64,000 bases of DNA from Anthopleura xanthogrammica (lineage: Eukaryota > Cnidaria > Anthozoa > Actiniaria > Actiniidae), in the NCBI GenBank assembly GCA_964019055.1, contig OZ025215.1:11356611-11420610 (forward strand), written 5' to 3'. Within the stretch, counting starts at the first letter, position 1. Every line of letters begins with the position of its first letter. Position numbers and translations under genes: made by a program. This document shows, in pieces, positions 31,001 through 40,511 of this stretch. Below the pieces are notes generated by a model. The model had not been told where the DNA came from. It saw only the letters and a program-made list of their open reading frames with translations, and searched no databases.

Positions 31001-34000
31001 TTTCACTATATCATTTGCACACACCCAAGAACCCATTTTCATTGATTGACCAACCTACCCCTATCTTTTTGTTTTCCATTTCTCATTCCATTTCCCATCT
31101 ATTCAATGTTTCACTATATCATTTGCACACACCCAAGAACCCATTTTCATTGATTGACCAACCTACCCCTATCTTTTTGTTTTCCATTTCTCATTCCATT
31201 TCCCATCTATTCAATGTTTCACTATGTCATTTGCACACACCCAAGAACCCATTTTCATTGATTGACCAACCTACCCCTATCTTTTTGTTTTCCATTTCTC
31301 ATTCCATTTCCCATCTATTCAATGTTTCACTATGTCATTTGCACACACCCAAGAACCCATTTTCATTGATTGACCAACCTACCCCTATCTTTTTGTTTTC
31401 CATTTCTCATTCCATTTCCCATCTATTCAATGTTTCACTATATCATTTGCACACACCCAAGAACCCATTTGAACCCATCATGAATCATTAAAACTATTCA
31501 TCACCCAAACGACCCTACTTTTTAGTTCGTTTCCCATTCTTATTCCCTTTCTCACCTGTGTTCCAGATTTTCCACTATTGTCAACCGACATAATAGTTTT
31601 CTCTGCTTCATTCTCAAGCTGTGGTAACGAAACTTTAGCCAGGTTATCAACAGCCACTTGCCCTTCACTTGGTGTCATTTTAACCTGTCCGTCACCATCT
31701 AATTCCTGCATCATCAGAGCTGTGTCTGTTTGGCATTCTTGGCTGGTGATTTTCGCATGCGTGTTCATGTGATTTTTTAGGTAATTTTGTCTGGTGAATT
31801 TCTTATCGCACTGATCGCAGGCATAGGGTTTTTCACCCTTGTGTATGTTGAGATGTCTTTTGTATGTAGTGAGGTAGTTGAATTCCTTGGCGCAGGTGTC
31901 ACACTTGTATGGACGATCACCTGGTGATAAAGTGAGATATATCCTCAGATTTAGTTAACTGTTCTGAATGAATGGATGGGAAAGGGTTTGATAGCCAAGT
32001 GGATGGATGGATGTATGGATGGGAGGTTGGTTGGGAGGTTGGGTGGGTGGGTGGGTGGGTATAAAGATGGAGAAAACAAAAATCCCTCAAGAATCAATAT
32101 ACTATACCTGTGTGTAGCCTCATATGATTCTTAAAACTGTCCAGCCGTGTGAACTCTCGATCACACTGGTCACACTTGAATGGTCTGAATCCAGTATGCA
32201 GACGAAGGTGTCTCTTATGACTACCGAAGTCTGAGAATAGCTTCCCACAAAATTCACACTAGAACAAGAAACAACAATGTTAATTAAAGGTGTGAACAAA
32301 TAACAACAATGGTAACAAACCAGGGTTACCACTCATCTGGAAAAATAAAACTCCCTGAACCCTTTTTCAGTGATCACACTGTACACTTATTTTAGGGACT
32401 TGTCAGAAATTAGCAGGGGGAGGGGGGTGGAAAAAGGGGGAGGGTCATAACTTTTTGAGCCCCTGAAAAGGGAGGGTCATGAAAAAATAGGCAGTGAAAA
32501 AGGAAGGGTCACATAATTTAGGCCTACCCCATGGGGAGGGTCAGGAAATTTCATTCCTATTGCTAGGGAGGGTCACATCATTTTGGCACTCAATTTCAAA
32601 TCTCCATCCCCCTCCCCCCCTGCTAATTTCTGACCAGTCCCTTACTATGTACTTGCAGTTTGACCAACTAAGAATGGTATCATTGTATAAGGAGCCCAGG
32701 AAAAAATCAGAATTTACTGACTTTTCCCTGGCTGTGGGAACCATACAAAACTTCCCTTAGGGGGATAGGGTGATAGAGGACATGCCCCCCTATTTTTTTA
32801 ATACCTTAAATGGTTTTTCTCCAGTATGAGTCCTCAAATGTCTTTTTAAATCACCAAGGTTTGCAAAGCCATGACCACATGAATCACACTGATATGGCCT
32901 CTCTCCTGTATGGACTCTGATGTGTGTTTTGAGGTTGTACGACTTGTTGAATTTTTTACCACAGAACTCACAACTATATGATTTGCCTGAAAGTCAATAA
33001 AGTAATAAATAAAAAACTTGATAATAAATACTGCAGTTACACCAATAATTGTTTCATAAAATTACAACACTATACAGCCTAAGATGTCAGGGATTTTGGC
33101 TTCCATCCATCAAAAAATACTATAACTTAACTCAACCTGTTTGAAATTCAATTGACGGAAGCCAAAAACCCAGACGTCTTAAATCTTAGCTAGTAATGTG
33201 AATCATGTAATCTCGAGAATAGGAAAAGAAATATTAAAACGATAGAAAGATCTAGTGGAAGGCATAATGTTTAGAACACCAACGCCATATAATACTCATC
33301 AAACGTCTAGGTGCATAAATCTAGTTTTGCATCTTAAATCTCTCTCTAAACACATGACCTTACTATCCTAAACCTTTGATAAGTGAGATAAAACATTTGT
33401 GTCCGACCTTTATGGGGCTAAAAAGGCTTGCCTGCGGCTCGCCATTTTAAATCCCCATAAAGGTCTCCCGCTCATGTTTTATATATCACTTAAAAATAGA
33501 CAATGAGCTGCTCTGTCAGACGATTCTAATTGCTTATTTAATTATTGTCTTATGACAAACCTGGCTTAGCACATGTTGTACACTGCATGCCATCATTCAA
33601 AACTTGTACACTTTCTTGTATTTCCTCATGGGATATCTCATCACCCTTGGATACAGCAACAAATCCTGTTTGCAAATGTGGTAGTTCTTGTTGTAAAGCA
33701 GCCTGTACTTGTTGCAAGACTTCTTGTGGTACTTCAACTGTAGTCTCTTGTGTAGGATCTGATAGACAAAGAATTATATTTCAAAAACAATAAAACTGTT
33801 ACCAGGGCGATGAAGAGGGGGTATCAATCAAAAATCATGGACAATTTTCTCGTAAATTTACAAATCACAAAAATATGATAAATGAATAACTAAGTTGATA
33901 CAAATTTTAGGGAAACTAATGCAAAATCATGAATCCCTTGAGGAGATTACAAGGATATTTTTTGGACCTACACATTGTGCCTCTCATTACACAAACCCTC

Positions 34001-34199
34001 CCTAATCCAGGGAGAGGTATAAATATTTCCTGGAACTTAAAGACAAGAGCAAAACCATACCTTGTGAATGGGTAGTTTCGACGTCACAATGATGTCCAAC
34101 CACCACAGTTGCATCAATAGTTTCACAAGGGTTAACTTGCTGGATTTGCGACATCTGAGACAGAACGTTAGCGGCTGTAGCTTCTTCTTCGCTTGACAT
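28085..34199 (-). CDS. C2H2 zinc-finger protein with six fingers
   Basis: Eight coding exons on the minus strand: 34199-34061, 33758-33561, 32986-32805, 32258-32108, 31920-31556, 29327-29160, 28828-28711 and 28491-28085. All splice sites are GT-AG and the frame closes, giving 575 aa. The N-terminus (1-112) is acidic and Gln-rich. Six consecutive C2H2 fingers lie in exons 3-5 (about residues 116-280), joined by 'HTGERP', 'HTGEKP', 'HTGFRP', 'HTGDRP' and 'HKGEKP' linkers. The C-terminal half is Gln/Ser/Thr-rich and acidic, like an activation region. TGEKP-type linkers imply sequence-specific DNA binding in the nucleus; the target and the orthologue are unknown. Two fingers per exon, for three exons, suggests growth by duplication of finger pairs. 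A 3' splice site just upstream of the ATG implies a non-coding first exon. Confidence 0.88.
28593..28671. mobile_element. Small foldback in zinc-finger intron 7
   Basis: Arms 'gctcaatttggaggacaaaa' and 'ttttgtcctccacattgagc' flank a short loop containing 'gaatttcaatctcttgagaa'. A hairpin MITE within the short intron between exons 7 and 8. Confidence 0.7.
29585..31475 (+). repeat. 108-bp minisatellite in zinc-finger intron 5
   Basis: About 17 copies of a 108-bp unit holding 'cattttcattgattgacc', 'cctatctttttgttttcc' and 'catttcccatctattcaa'. Copies differ mainly at three linked sites: 'aaaattt' or 'aatgttt', 'tatgtc' or 'tatatc', and 'ttgg' or 'ttgc'. Because 108 is 36 codons and the strand lacks stops, a 626-codon pseudo-ORF (29611-31491) runs antisense to the gene. 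Degenerate units extend at both edges, on the right up to the exon 5 splice donor at 31555. Confidence 0.96.
31970..32062 (+). repeat. GGAT/GGGT simple repeat (zinc-finger intron 4)
   Basis: 'ggatggatggatg' followed by 'ggttgggtgggtgggtggg'. Low-complexity intronic tract. Confidence 0.85.
32395..32642. mobile_element. MITE with AGGGACT..TCA termini (zinc-finger intron 3)
   Basis: Ends 'agggacttgtcagaaatta' and 'taatttctgaccagtccct' form an inverted repeat of about 27 bp, extended by G-rich and C-rich tracts. The interior repeats 'gggagggtca'. A relative is at 59706-59957. Confidence 0.8.
33081..33181. mobile_element. Foldback MITE, 'gacggaagccaaa' family (zinc-finger intron 2)
   Basis: Arms 'aagatgtcagggattttgg' and 'ccaaaaacccagacgtctt', with inner 'cttccatccatcaa' against 'ttgacggaag'. 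Same family as 25419-25545. Confidence 0.72.
33815..34010. repeat. Dispersed repeat, second copy of the 17.3-kb family (zinc-finger intron 1)
   Basis: Shares 'caaatcacaaaa', 'ttgatacaa', 'ttttaggg' and 'aatcatg' words, in order, with 17284-17556, and ends at 'accctccctaatcc'. Confidence 0.45.
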
Positions 34200-34242
34200 G
34201 GTCTCAGCTTTGAATAACTAAGTCTCTAAGCATAGCCCAGAC

Positions 34243-34260
34243 TGTTAAAAGATTATTTTT
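34243..34260 (-). promoter_or_regulatory. 3' splice site upstream of the zinc-finger ATG
   Basis: On the minus strand a T-rich tract ends in 'cttttaacag' about 45 bp before the ATG, matching the acceptor type used elsewhere in the window ('tcttttaacag' before peptidase exon 12). This implies a non-coding 5' exon further right. A possible donor 'cattattcg|gtatga' lies at about 35687. Confidence 0.4.
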
Positions 34261-34417
34261 TTGTTACAATCTGATCAGGAAGTGATCTTAGCTCTCTCAA
34301 TCTGTGTCAGTGAGCTACATGGGGTGTAGAGGGTGCTACACAAAACAGCATCAGGTTTGAACAAGGATACATTTTTTAATGAAAAATTAGACACAAGATA
34401 TGATCTCTACGATAGCT

Positions 34418-34562
34418 GATATCAGAGTTCAGTCTATTGCCTGCAAACAGTTGTTTCAAATAGTGGCATTTGAGTCAACAATACAGTAAATGTATAGAAA
34501 CTGACCCAAATGCCTCAACTTGAAACAATTGTTTGCAGGCAATGGAGTGTTACTCTGATATC
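34418..34562. mobile_element. Foldback MITE upstream of the zinc-finger gene
   Basis: Arms 'gatatcagagt' and 'actctgatatc', with inner 'attgcctgcaaacagttgtt' against 'aacaattgtttgcaggcaat'. The interior contains 'aatgtatagaaactgaccca', also found at about 27634. Confidence 0.8.
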
Positions 34563-34973
34563 TACTATTAAGAGGGCTTTCAAAAGACAAGAGCCATTTT
34601 AATTTTTTGTTTGATGTTGAGTAAATGAATTCACAGACTCCATTAAAAATTCATAAAAAAATATAATACTCCCCATCAGAATATCAAGGAAAAACTTTAA
34701 CCAGTGTTTATTAGACCCTTAAAGATTATTCCAAGAAAGTTTCAGCCAAATTAAATTTTGAGTGATTTTTGTACTAGTCCCCCTTTAACTTTCAAAGATA
34801 CAATTCAATCTCTCTCCAACATGAAGCCTCTGGCACGTGTGCTATCTGTGCCACTAGACGTGATCAGCATAATATAACTTACATATAAGTGATTTCATAT
34901 TGGACAGTTCTAAAATGCCCTACGCACTATAAAACTTTGATAATTACAAAGAAAGTGATTTTACCACTTTTTC

Positions 34974-35137
34974 CATTGCTACACGCTGATCGAGACAACC
35001 GTCAGGACTTGTAAATCAGGCAACACACTACCTTCAATCGAACAAATTGTTCCGTACTTTTAGATACTCTGACTGATGGCAGTGTACTGCCTAATTTTCC
35101 TGTTATGATAGTTGTCTTGATCAGCGTGCAGTAGTGA
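34974..35137. mobile_element. Foldback MITE
   Basis: Arms 'cattgctacacgctgatcga' and 'tcagcgtgcagtagtg', continuing through 'gacaac' against 'gttgtc' and 'caggcaacacacta' against 'gcagtgtactgcct'. Imperfect arms of about 60 bp. Confidence 0.7.
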
Positions 35138-35630
35138 AAACAGCGGCAAAGAAATGGGATTTGAATGCTTGACAGTTTACCTTTCAAATTAAGGTTGACA
35201 TTTTTTAATTTATGCTGAAATAATATATTCTATTAAACACCAGCGAAATACCAACTAAATTGAACGCTACAAATCATTTTTTACACAAAATTTTTTTGTT
35301 GTAGTTAAACAGCACGGGAAAGAATCGAAAATTTATCAAAAAAGAAGTTCTTATGCGTCTAATTTAGCGTAATTCTTTTGAAAGAAACTATAGATATGAG
35401 TTTATAGAGGGGAAATAAACGCATTGAGACAAATATAAACTGGATAGATACAAATACAAGCCAAAAATACTAAAAATGTGACAAGATGGATCCGACTTCA
35501 TTCAAACATCGAATAAAGAATTGAATAAAAGACGTTCGATAAAGAAGGACGAGATATTCAACATGGCCGCTTCATTAGCGAGTAGAAAGGCGCTAAAACT
35601 GCACTAAAAATAAGCTGTAGACATAAGAAA
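35138..35630. other. Intergenic, no supported gene
   Basis: AT-rich. From about 35550 CpG density rises; an ATG with a 14-codon ORF ('MAASLASRKALKLH') starts at 35564. This may mark the edge of a promoter. Confidence 0.35.
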
Positions 35631-36200
35631 ATGACTTCAAATACAAGGTATAAAGAAGAACAACAAAGAAACCCAAAGGTCATACCGAATAATGGTTGGA
35701 AAATAAGAAAATCTTGCTTGGTCGCCTCGCCAAGGTGAATGAGAGAGGACGCTCAGCTACGCCTGCCTGGCCTCGTGTCTTCCTTCGAACTACGACACAG
35801 GAAGACCAAACTTCTATTTTATTAACAGAGCTTTTGAGTTGTGACGTATTTCCGGGTCCAATAGCTCGCAAAAATCGCTAAAATCAAGCGGAAAATGTTA
35901 TAAATGATTTAATCTATACCTGAAACAGTTAGGACTTTGGACAGAAAATCCTGTCCTGAAGAAAAAGCAAGAAATATCTGTATAAAACTGGTTTTCGCTA
36001 TGGACCCGGAAGTCGTTTTTCCATTGTCACATTTAAGAAAGCTCTGTGAAAATCGAAATATCACAATCGAAAGAAGACTAAGCCGAAACGAAGGAAAGAG
36101 AGTAGCAAGAGAAAGAAGGAAGAAACTAAAGCAAGAAAGAGTAGAAAGAATAAGAAGCAAATCAATTCTGCATCATTTGGGAGAGGGGGAGGGGGTGTGA
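35631..36200 (+). CDS. Speculative small basic protein, two exons
   Basis: A possible model is exon 1 35631-35734 (ATG, donor 'ccaag|gtgaat') and exon 2 35945-36200 (acceptor 'ggacag'), in frame, giving about 119 aa. The C-terminal half is strongly basic and Arg/Lys/Glu-rich ('RVARERRKKLKQERVERI'), as in a helical or coiled segment. I recognise no family. Supporting points are the relative CpG richness of 35.56-36.1 kb and an uninterrupted frame. Against it, the acceptor lacks a strong pyrimidine tract, both exons are short, and an ATG at 36001 would also give a 66-codon ORF. The interval could instead be the 5' exon and promoter of the zinc-finger gene on the other strand. Confidence 0.18.
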
Positions 36201-36224
36201 GAAATGCGGTGGTGTGATCGATGC

Positions 36225-36815
36225 CTTTGATGCTCACAAAACCATTACTTTTTTTATATCAAAAGCAATAAAATTTACACCATTCACACCTATTTAACTT
36301 GCTCTTTTAGAATTTGGTAGTTTTACTACGAAAAACAATTGTGGAAAATCCGTATCCGTGGATGATCTTCTTGGATTGGAATTTTTCCAGAAGGAGTGTC
36401 GGATCGTGAAAATAATTCCCTTGAGATTTAAAATCGAAAACAATGAGGAAATTCTAACAATACTTGAAGCATTACTTTGACGCAGTTATTTTTGAAAATC
36501 ATTAGCATATATGGCTTTTATGAAAAGAAAACGGAAAAGGAACGTTAACTGACCAATTTCTTTTCATATTTTTGAACAGACCTTTACTTCCGTATGAAAT
36601 ATCCATCCCTTTGGAATCAGTAAAGACAAGACTTTCTTTTTACCTTTTGCAGTATCTATGGTAACGGTATGACCAACCACTCTTTTTTTGGCAAGTGTTA
36701 TGGCAACAAATGAGGGGAATTGGAACGTTTGAAAATACTGAAAGGAAATGGTAACATATGCAGTATAAATTCACAAATCTCACTGGGTACCCTTAAAAGT
36801 TTTCTTTCCATGAAA
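36225..36815. repeat. Dispersed repeat element, rearranged copy
   Basis: The left half (about 36230-36420, 'cttttagaatttggtagttt', 'cgtggatgatctt') is in plus orientation, followed by 'attactttgacgcagtta' shared with 59106. The right half (about 36580-36800) is inverted relative to the copies at 9.3 and 59.0 kb: its reverse complement reads 'ggtacccagtgagatttgt' and 'taccgttaccatagatact'. It ends at 'agggattgagtact', matching in reverse complement the start of the 58.8-kb copy. Confidence 0.65.
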
Positions 36816-36829
36816 GGGATTGAGTACTA

Positions 36830-38818
36830 GTATTAGCAGCAAGATGGATTGGATAAACCGATAGGAACTAGATTTAAACGAGATCGATTGGATGGACGCA
36901 TAGTAATAAGAATGTACACGTCATGGATTGGATGAAGACATAGGAATAAGAATGTACACGAGATAGATTGGATAAACCGATTGGAATAAAATAAAAAACG
37001 AGATGGATTGGATGAACGTATAGGAATAACAATGTACACCAGATGGAATGGATGGACGCATAGGAATAACAATGTACACCAGATGCAATGGATGGACGCA
37101 TAGGAATAAGAATGTACACCAGATGGATTGGATGAATGCATAGGAATAAGAATGTACACCAGATGGATTGGATGAATGCATTAGAATAGAAATGTACACC
37201 AGATGGATTGGATGAACGCATAGGAATAGGAATGTACACGAGATGGATTGGATGGACGCATTGGAATACGAATGTACACGAGATCGATTGGATGAATGCA
37301 TTGGAATAAGCATGTACACGAGATGGATTGGATGAATGCATTGGATTGCGAATGTACATGAGATGGATTGGATGAATGCATAGAAATAAAAATGTACACC
37401 AGATGGATTGGATGAATGCATAGGAATAGGAATGTACACGAGATGGATTGGATGAATGCATAGGAATAGGAATGTACACCAGATGGATTGGATGAATGCA
37501 TATGAATAAGAATGTACACGAAATTGAATGGGTAAATCCATAGAAATAAGAATGTGCACGATATGGATTGGATGTTAGTATAGGAATAAAATGCACACGA
37601 GATGGATTGGATGAATGTAACAGAATAAGAATGTATACGAGATGGATTGGATGAATGCATAGGAATAGGAATGTACACCAGATGGATTGGATGAATGCAT
37701 AGGAATAGGAATGTACACCAGATGGATTGGATGAATGCATATGAATAAGAATGTACACGAAATTGAATGGGTAAATCCATAGAAATAAGAATGTGCACGA
37801 TATGGATTGGATGTTAGTATAGGAATAAAATGCACACGAGATGGATTGGATGAATGTAACAGAATAAGAATGTATACGAGATGGATTGGATGAATGCATA
37901 GGAATAAGAATGTACACCAGATGGATTGGATGAATGCATAGGAATAGGAATGTACACCAGATGGATTGGATGAATGCATATGAATAAGAATGTACACGAG
38001 ATGGGTTGGATGAAAGCATAGGAATAGGAATGTACACGAGATGGATTGGATGAATGCATATGAATAAGAATGTATACGAGATGGATTGGATGAATGCATA
38101 AGAATGTACACCAGATGGATTGGATGAATGCATATGAATAAGAATGTACACGAGATGGGTTGGATGAAAGCATAGGAATAGGAATGTACACGAGATGGAT
38201 TGGATGAATGCATATGAATAAGAATGTATACGAGATGGATTGGATGAATGCATAAGAATGTACACGAGATGGATTGGATGAATGCATAGGAATAGGAATG
38301 TACACCAGATGGATTGGATGAATGCATAGGAATAAGAATGTACACCAGATGGATTGGATGAATGCATAGGAATAGGAATGTACACGAGATGGATTGGATG
38401 AATGCATAGGAATAGGAATGTACACGAGATGGATTGAATGAATGCATAGGAATAGGAATGTACACCAGATGGATTGGATGAATGCATATGAATAAGAATG
38501 TACACGAGATGGATTGGATGAATGCATATGAATAAGAATGTACACGAGATGGATTGGATGAAAGCATAGGAATAAGAATGTACACGAGATGGATTGGATG
38601 AAAGCATAGGAATAGGAATGTACACGAGATGGATTGGATGAATGCATAGGAATAGGAATGTACACCAGATGGATTGGATGAATGCATATGAATAAGAATG
38701 TACACGAGATGGATTGGATGAAAGCATAGGAATAAGAATGTACACCAGATGGATTGGATGTTAGTATAGGAATAAAATGTACACTAGAGGGATTGGAATA
38801 AGAATGTACACGAGTTAG
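36830..38818 (-). repeat. 40-bp minisatellite array B, inverted
   Basis: About 49 units of the family seen at 0.6-9.2 kb, on the other strand. The common unit here carries 'tgcattcatcc', matching the variant in the left part of array A. A block of about six units recurs with a 239-bp offset (about 37181-37559 and 37420-37798), and several units are shortened by about 20 bp ('gcataagaatgtac'). Minus-strand pseudo-ORFs reach 623 codons. Confidence 0.94.
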
Positions 38819-39332
38819 GGTTCCCCAAAACCATAAATGGGAATCCGGTATCCGTTGTCGCGGCTACTGCTGGTGATAATTCCCATATACGCATGCGCAT
38901 AATTGGTGTACCTTTGCATATCTAACTTAAAACTAAAAATTCCTTCTGTCAAAATATTTTCAGGGATGGGAAAATACATAAAACTTCCCAAGTTGATTCG
39001 TGGATACGTCGGAATTGTTTTTGTTTTTTTTTCCAAACACATCCCACATGGAAAAAAATAACCACAGCGACAAACCCATTAGCACCACAAGCGACATAAC
39101 GGGTGTGCTGGTCATAGCAAGGGGTTAATCATCTACGGTCTAGGGGCCGACTAACCTCTCCCTTAGGCTTCGGCCGAGCTTCCTGATCAGTCAGTAATGT
39201 CCTCCCGGGATAGCGGTGTTGGGGTCGAAATCTCCAGCGTAGCCGTAAGTCCATACGATGCTTCAGCACTCGATGTCTGGAAGTATGGTCCTGGTTAATC
39301 AAGCAATAAAAATATATATGGGAAAAAGTGAA
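38819..39332. other. Unrecognised spacer between two arrays
   Basis: About 510 bp with a higher GC portion (about 39130-39300, including 'ccgggatagcggtgttgggg'). No ORF of note, no recognised RNA and no clear match elsewhere in the window. It could be a fragment of a retroelement, but I cannot support that. Confidence 0.3.
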
Positions 39333-39580
39333 AGGATACTCCTAGTTCAGGTTAGGGTATACTCCTAGTTCAGGTTATGGGATACTCCTAGTTCAGGTTA
39401 TGGGATACTCCTAGTTCAGGTTATGGTATACTCCTAGTTCAGGTTATGGTATACTCCTAGTTCAGGTTATGGTATACTCCTAGTTCAGGTTATGGTATAC
39501 TCCTAGTTCAGGTTATGGTATACTCCTAGTTCAGGTTATGGTATACTCCTAGTTCAGGTTATGGTATACTCCTAGTTCAG
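39333..39580 (+). repeat. 23-bp minisatellite array B
   Basis: About 11 units of the 'actcctagttcaggttatgg' repeat, in the same orientation as at 9.8 kb. It starts at 'gtgaaaggatactcctag' and stops inside a unit at 'cctagttcagat', the same phase as array A, and then passes straight into the 20-bp satellite. Confidence 0.95.
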
Positions 39581-40511
39581 ATCCTGGAGGATACAATCAC
39601 ATCCTGGAGGATCCAATCACATTCTGGAGGATCCAATCACATCCTGGAGGTTCCAATCATATCCTGGAGGATCCAATCACATTCTGGAGGATCCGACCAT
39701 ATCCTGGAGGATCCAATCACATCCTGGGGGATCCAATCACATTCTGGAGTATCCGACCATATCCTGGAGGATCCAATAGTCACAATCTGAAGTATCCGAC
39801 CATATCCTGGAGGATCCAATCACATCCTGGAGGATCCAATCACATTCTGAAGTGTCCGACCATATCCTGGAGGATCCAATATTCACAATCTGAAGTATCC
39901 GACCATATCCTGGAGGATCCAATCACATCCTGGAGGATCCAATCACATTCTGAAGTATCCGACCATATCCTGGAGGATCCAATATTCACAATCTGAAGTA
40001 TCCGACCATATCCTGGAGGTTCCAATCACATCCTGGAGGATCCATTCACATCCTGGAGGATCCAATCACATTCTAAAGTATCCGACCATATCCTGGAGGA
40101 TCCAATATTCACAATCTGAAGTATCCGACCATATCCTGGAGGATCCAATCACATTCTGGAGGATCCGACCATATCCTGGAGGATCCAATCACATCCTGGG
40201 GGATCCAATCACATTCTGGAGTATCCGACCATATCCTGGAGGATCCAATAGTCACAATCTGAAGTATCCGACCATATCCTGGAGGATCCAATCACATCCT
40301 GGAGGATCAAATCACATTCTGAAGTGTCCGACCATATCCTGGAGGATCCAATATTCACAATCTGAAGTATCCGACCATATCCTGGAGGATCCAATCACAT
40401 CCTGGAGGATCCAATCACATTCTGAAGTATCCGACCATATCCTGGAGGATCCAATATTCACAATCTGAAGTATCCGACCATATCCTGGAGGATCCAATCA
40501 CATCCTGGGGG

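Noticed and set aside
29611..31491. 626-codon ORF with 36-residue repeats
   Set aside because: It is a 108-bp minisatellite (a multiple of 3) inside an intron on the strand opposite to the zinc-finger gene.
36874..38745. 623-codon minus-strand ORF
   Set aside because: Inverted copy of the 40-bp minisatellite, the same artefact as at 4-9 kb.
39130..39300. Possible rRNA or retroelement fragment
   Set aside because: The GC-richer stretch has no rRNA signature I can recognise and no reverse transcriptase-like frame.
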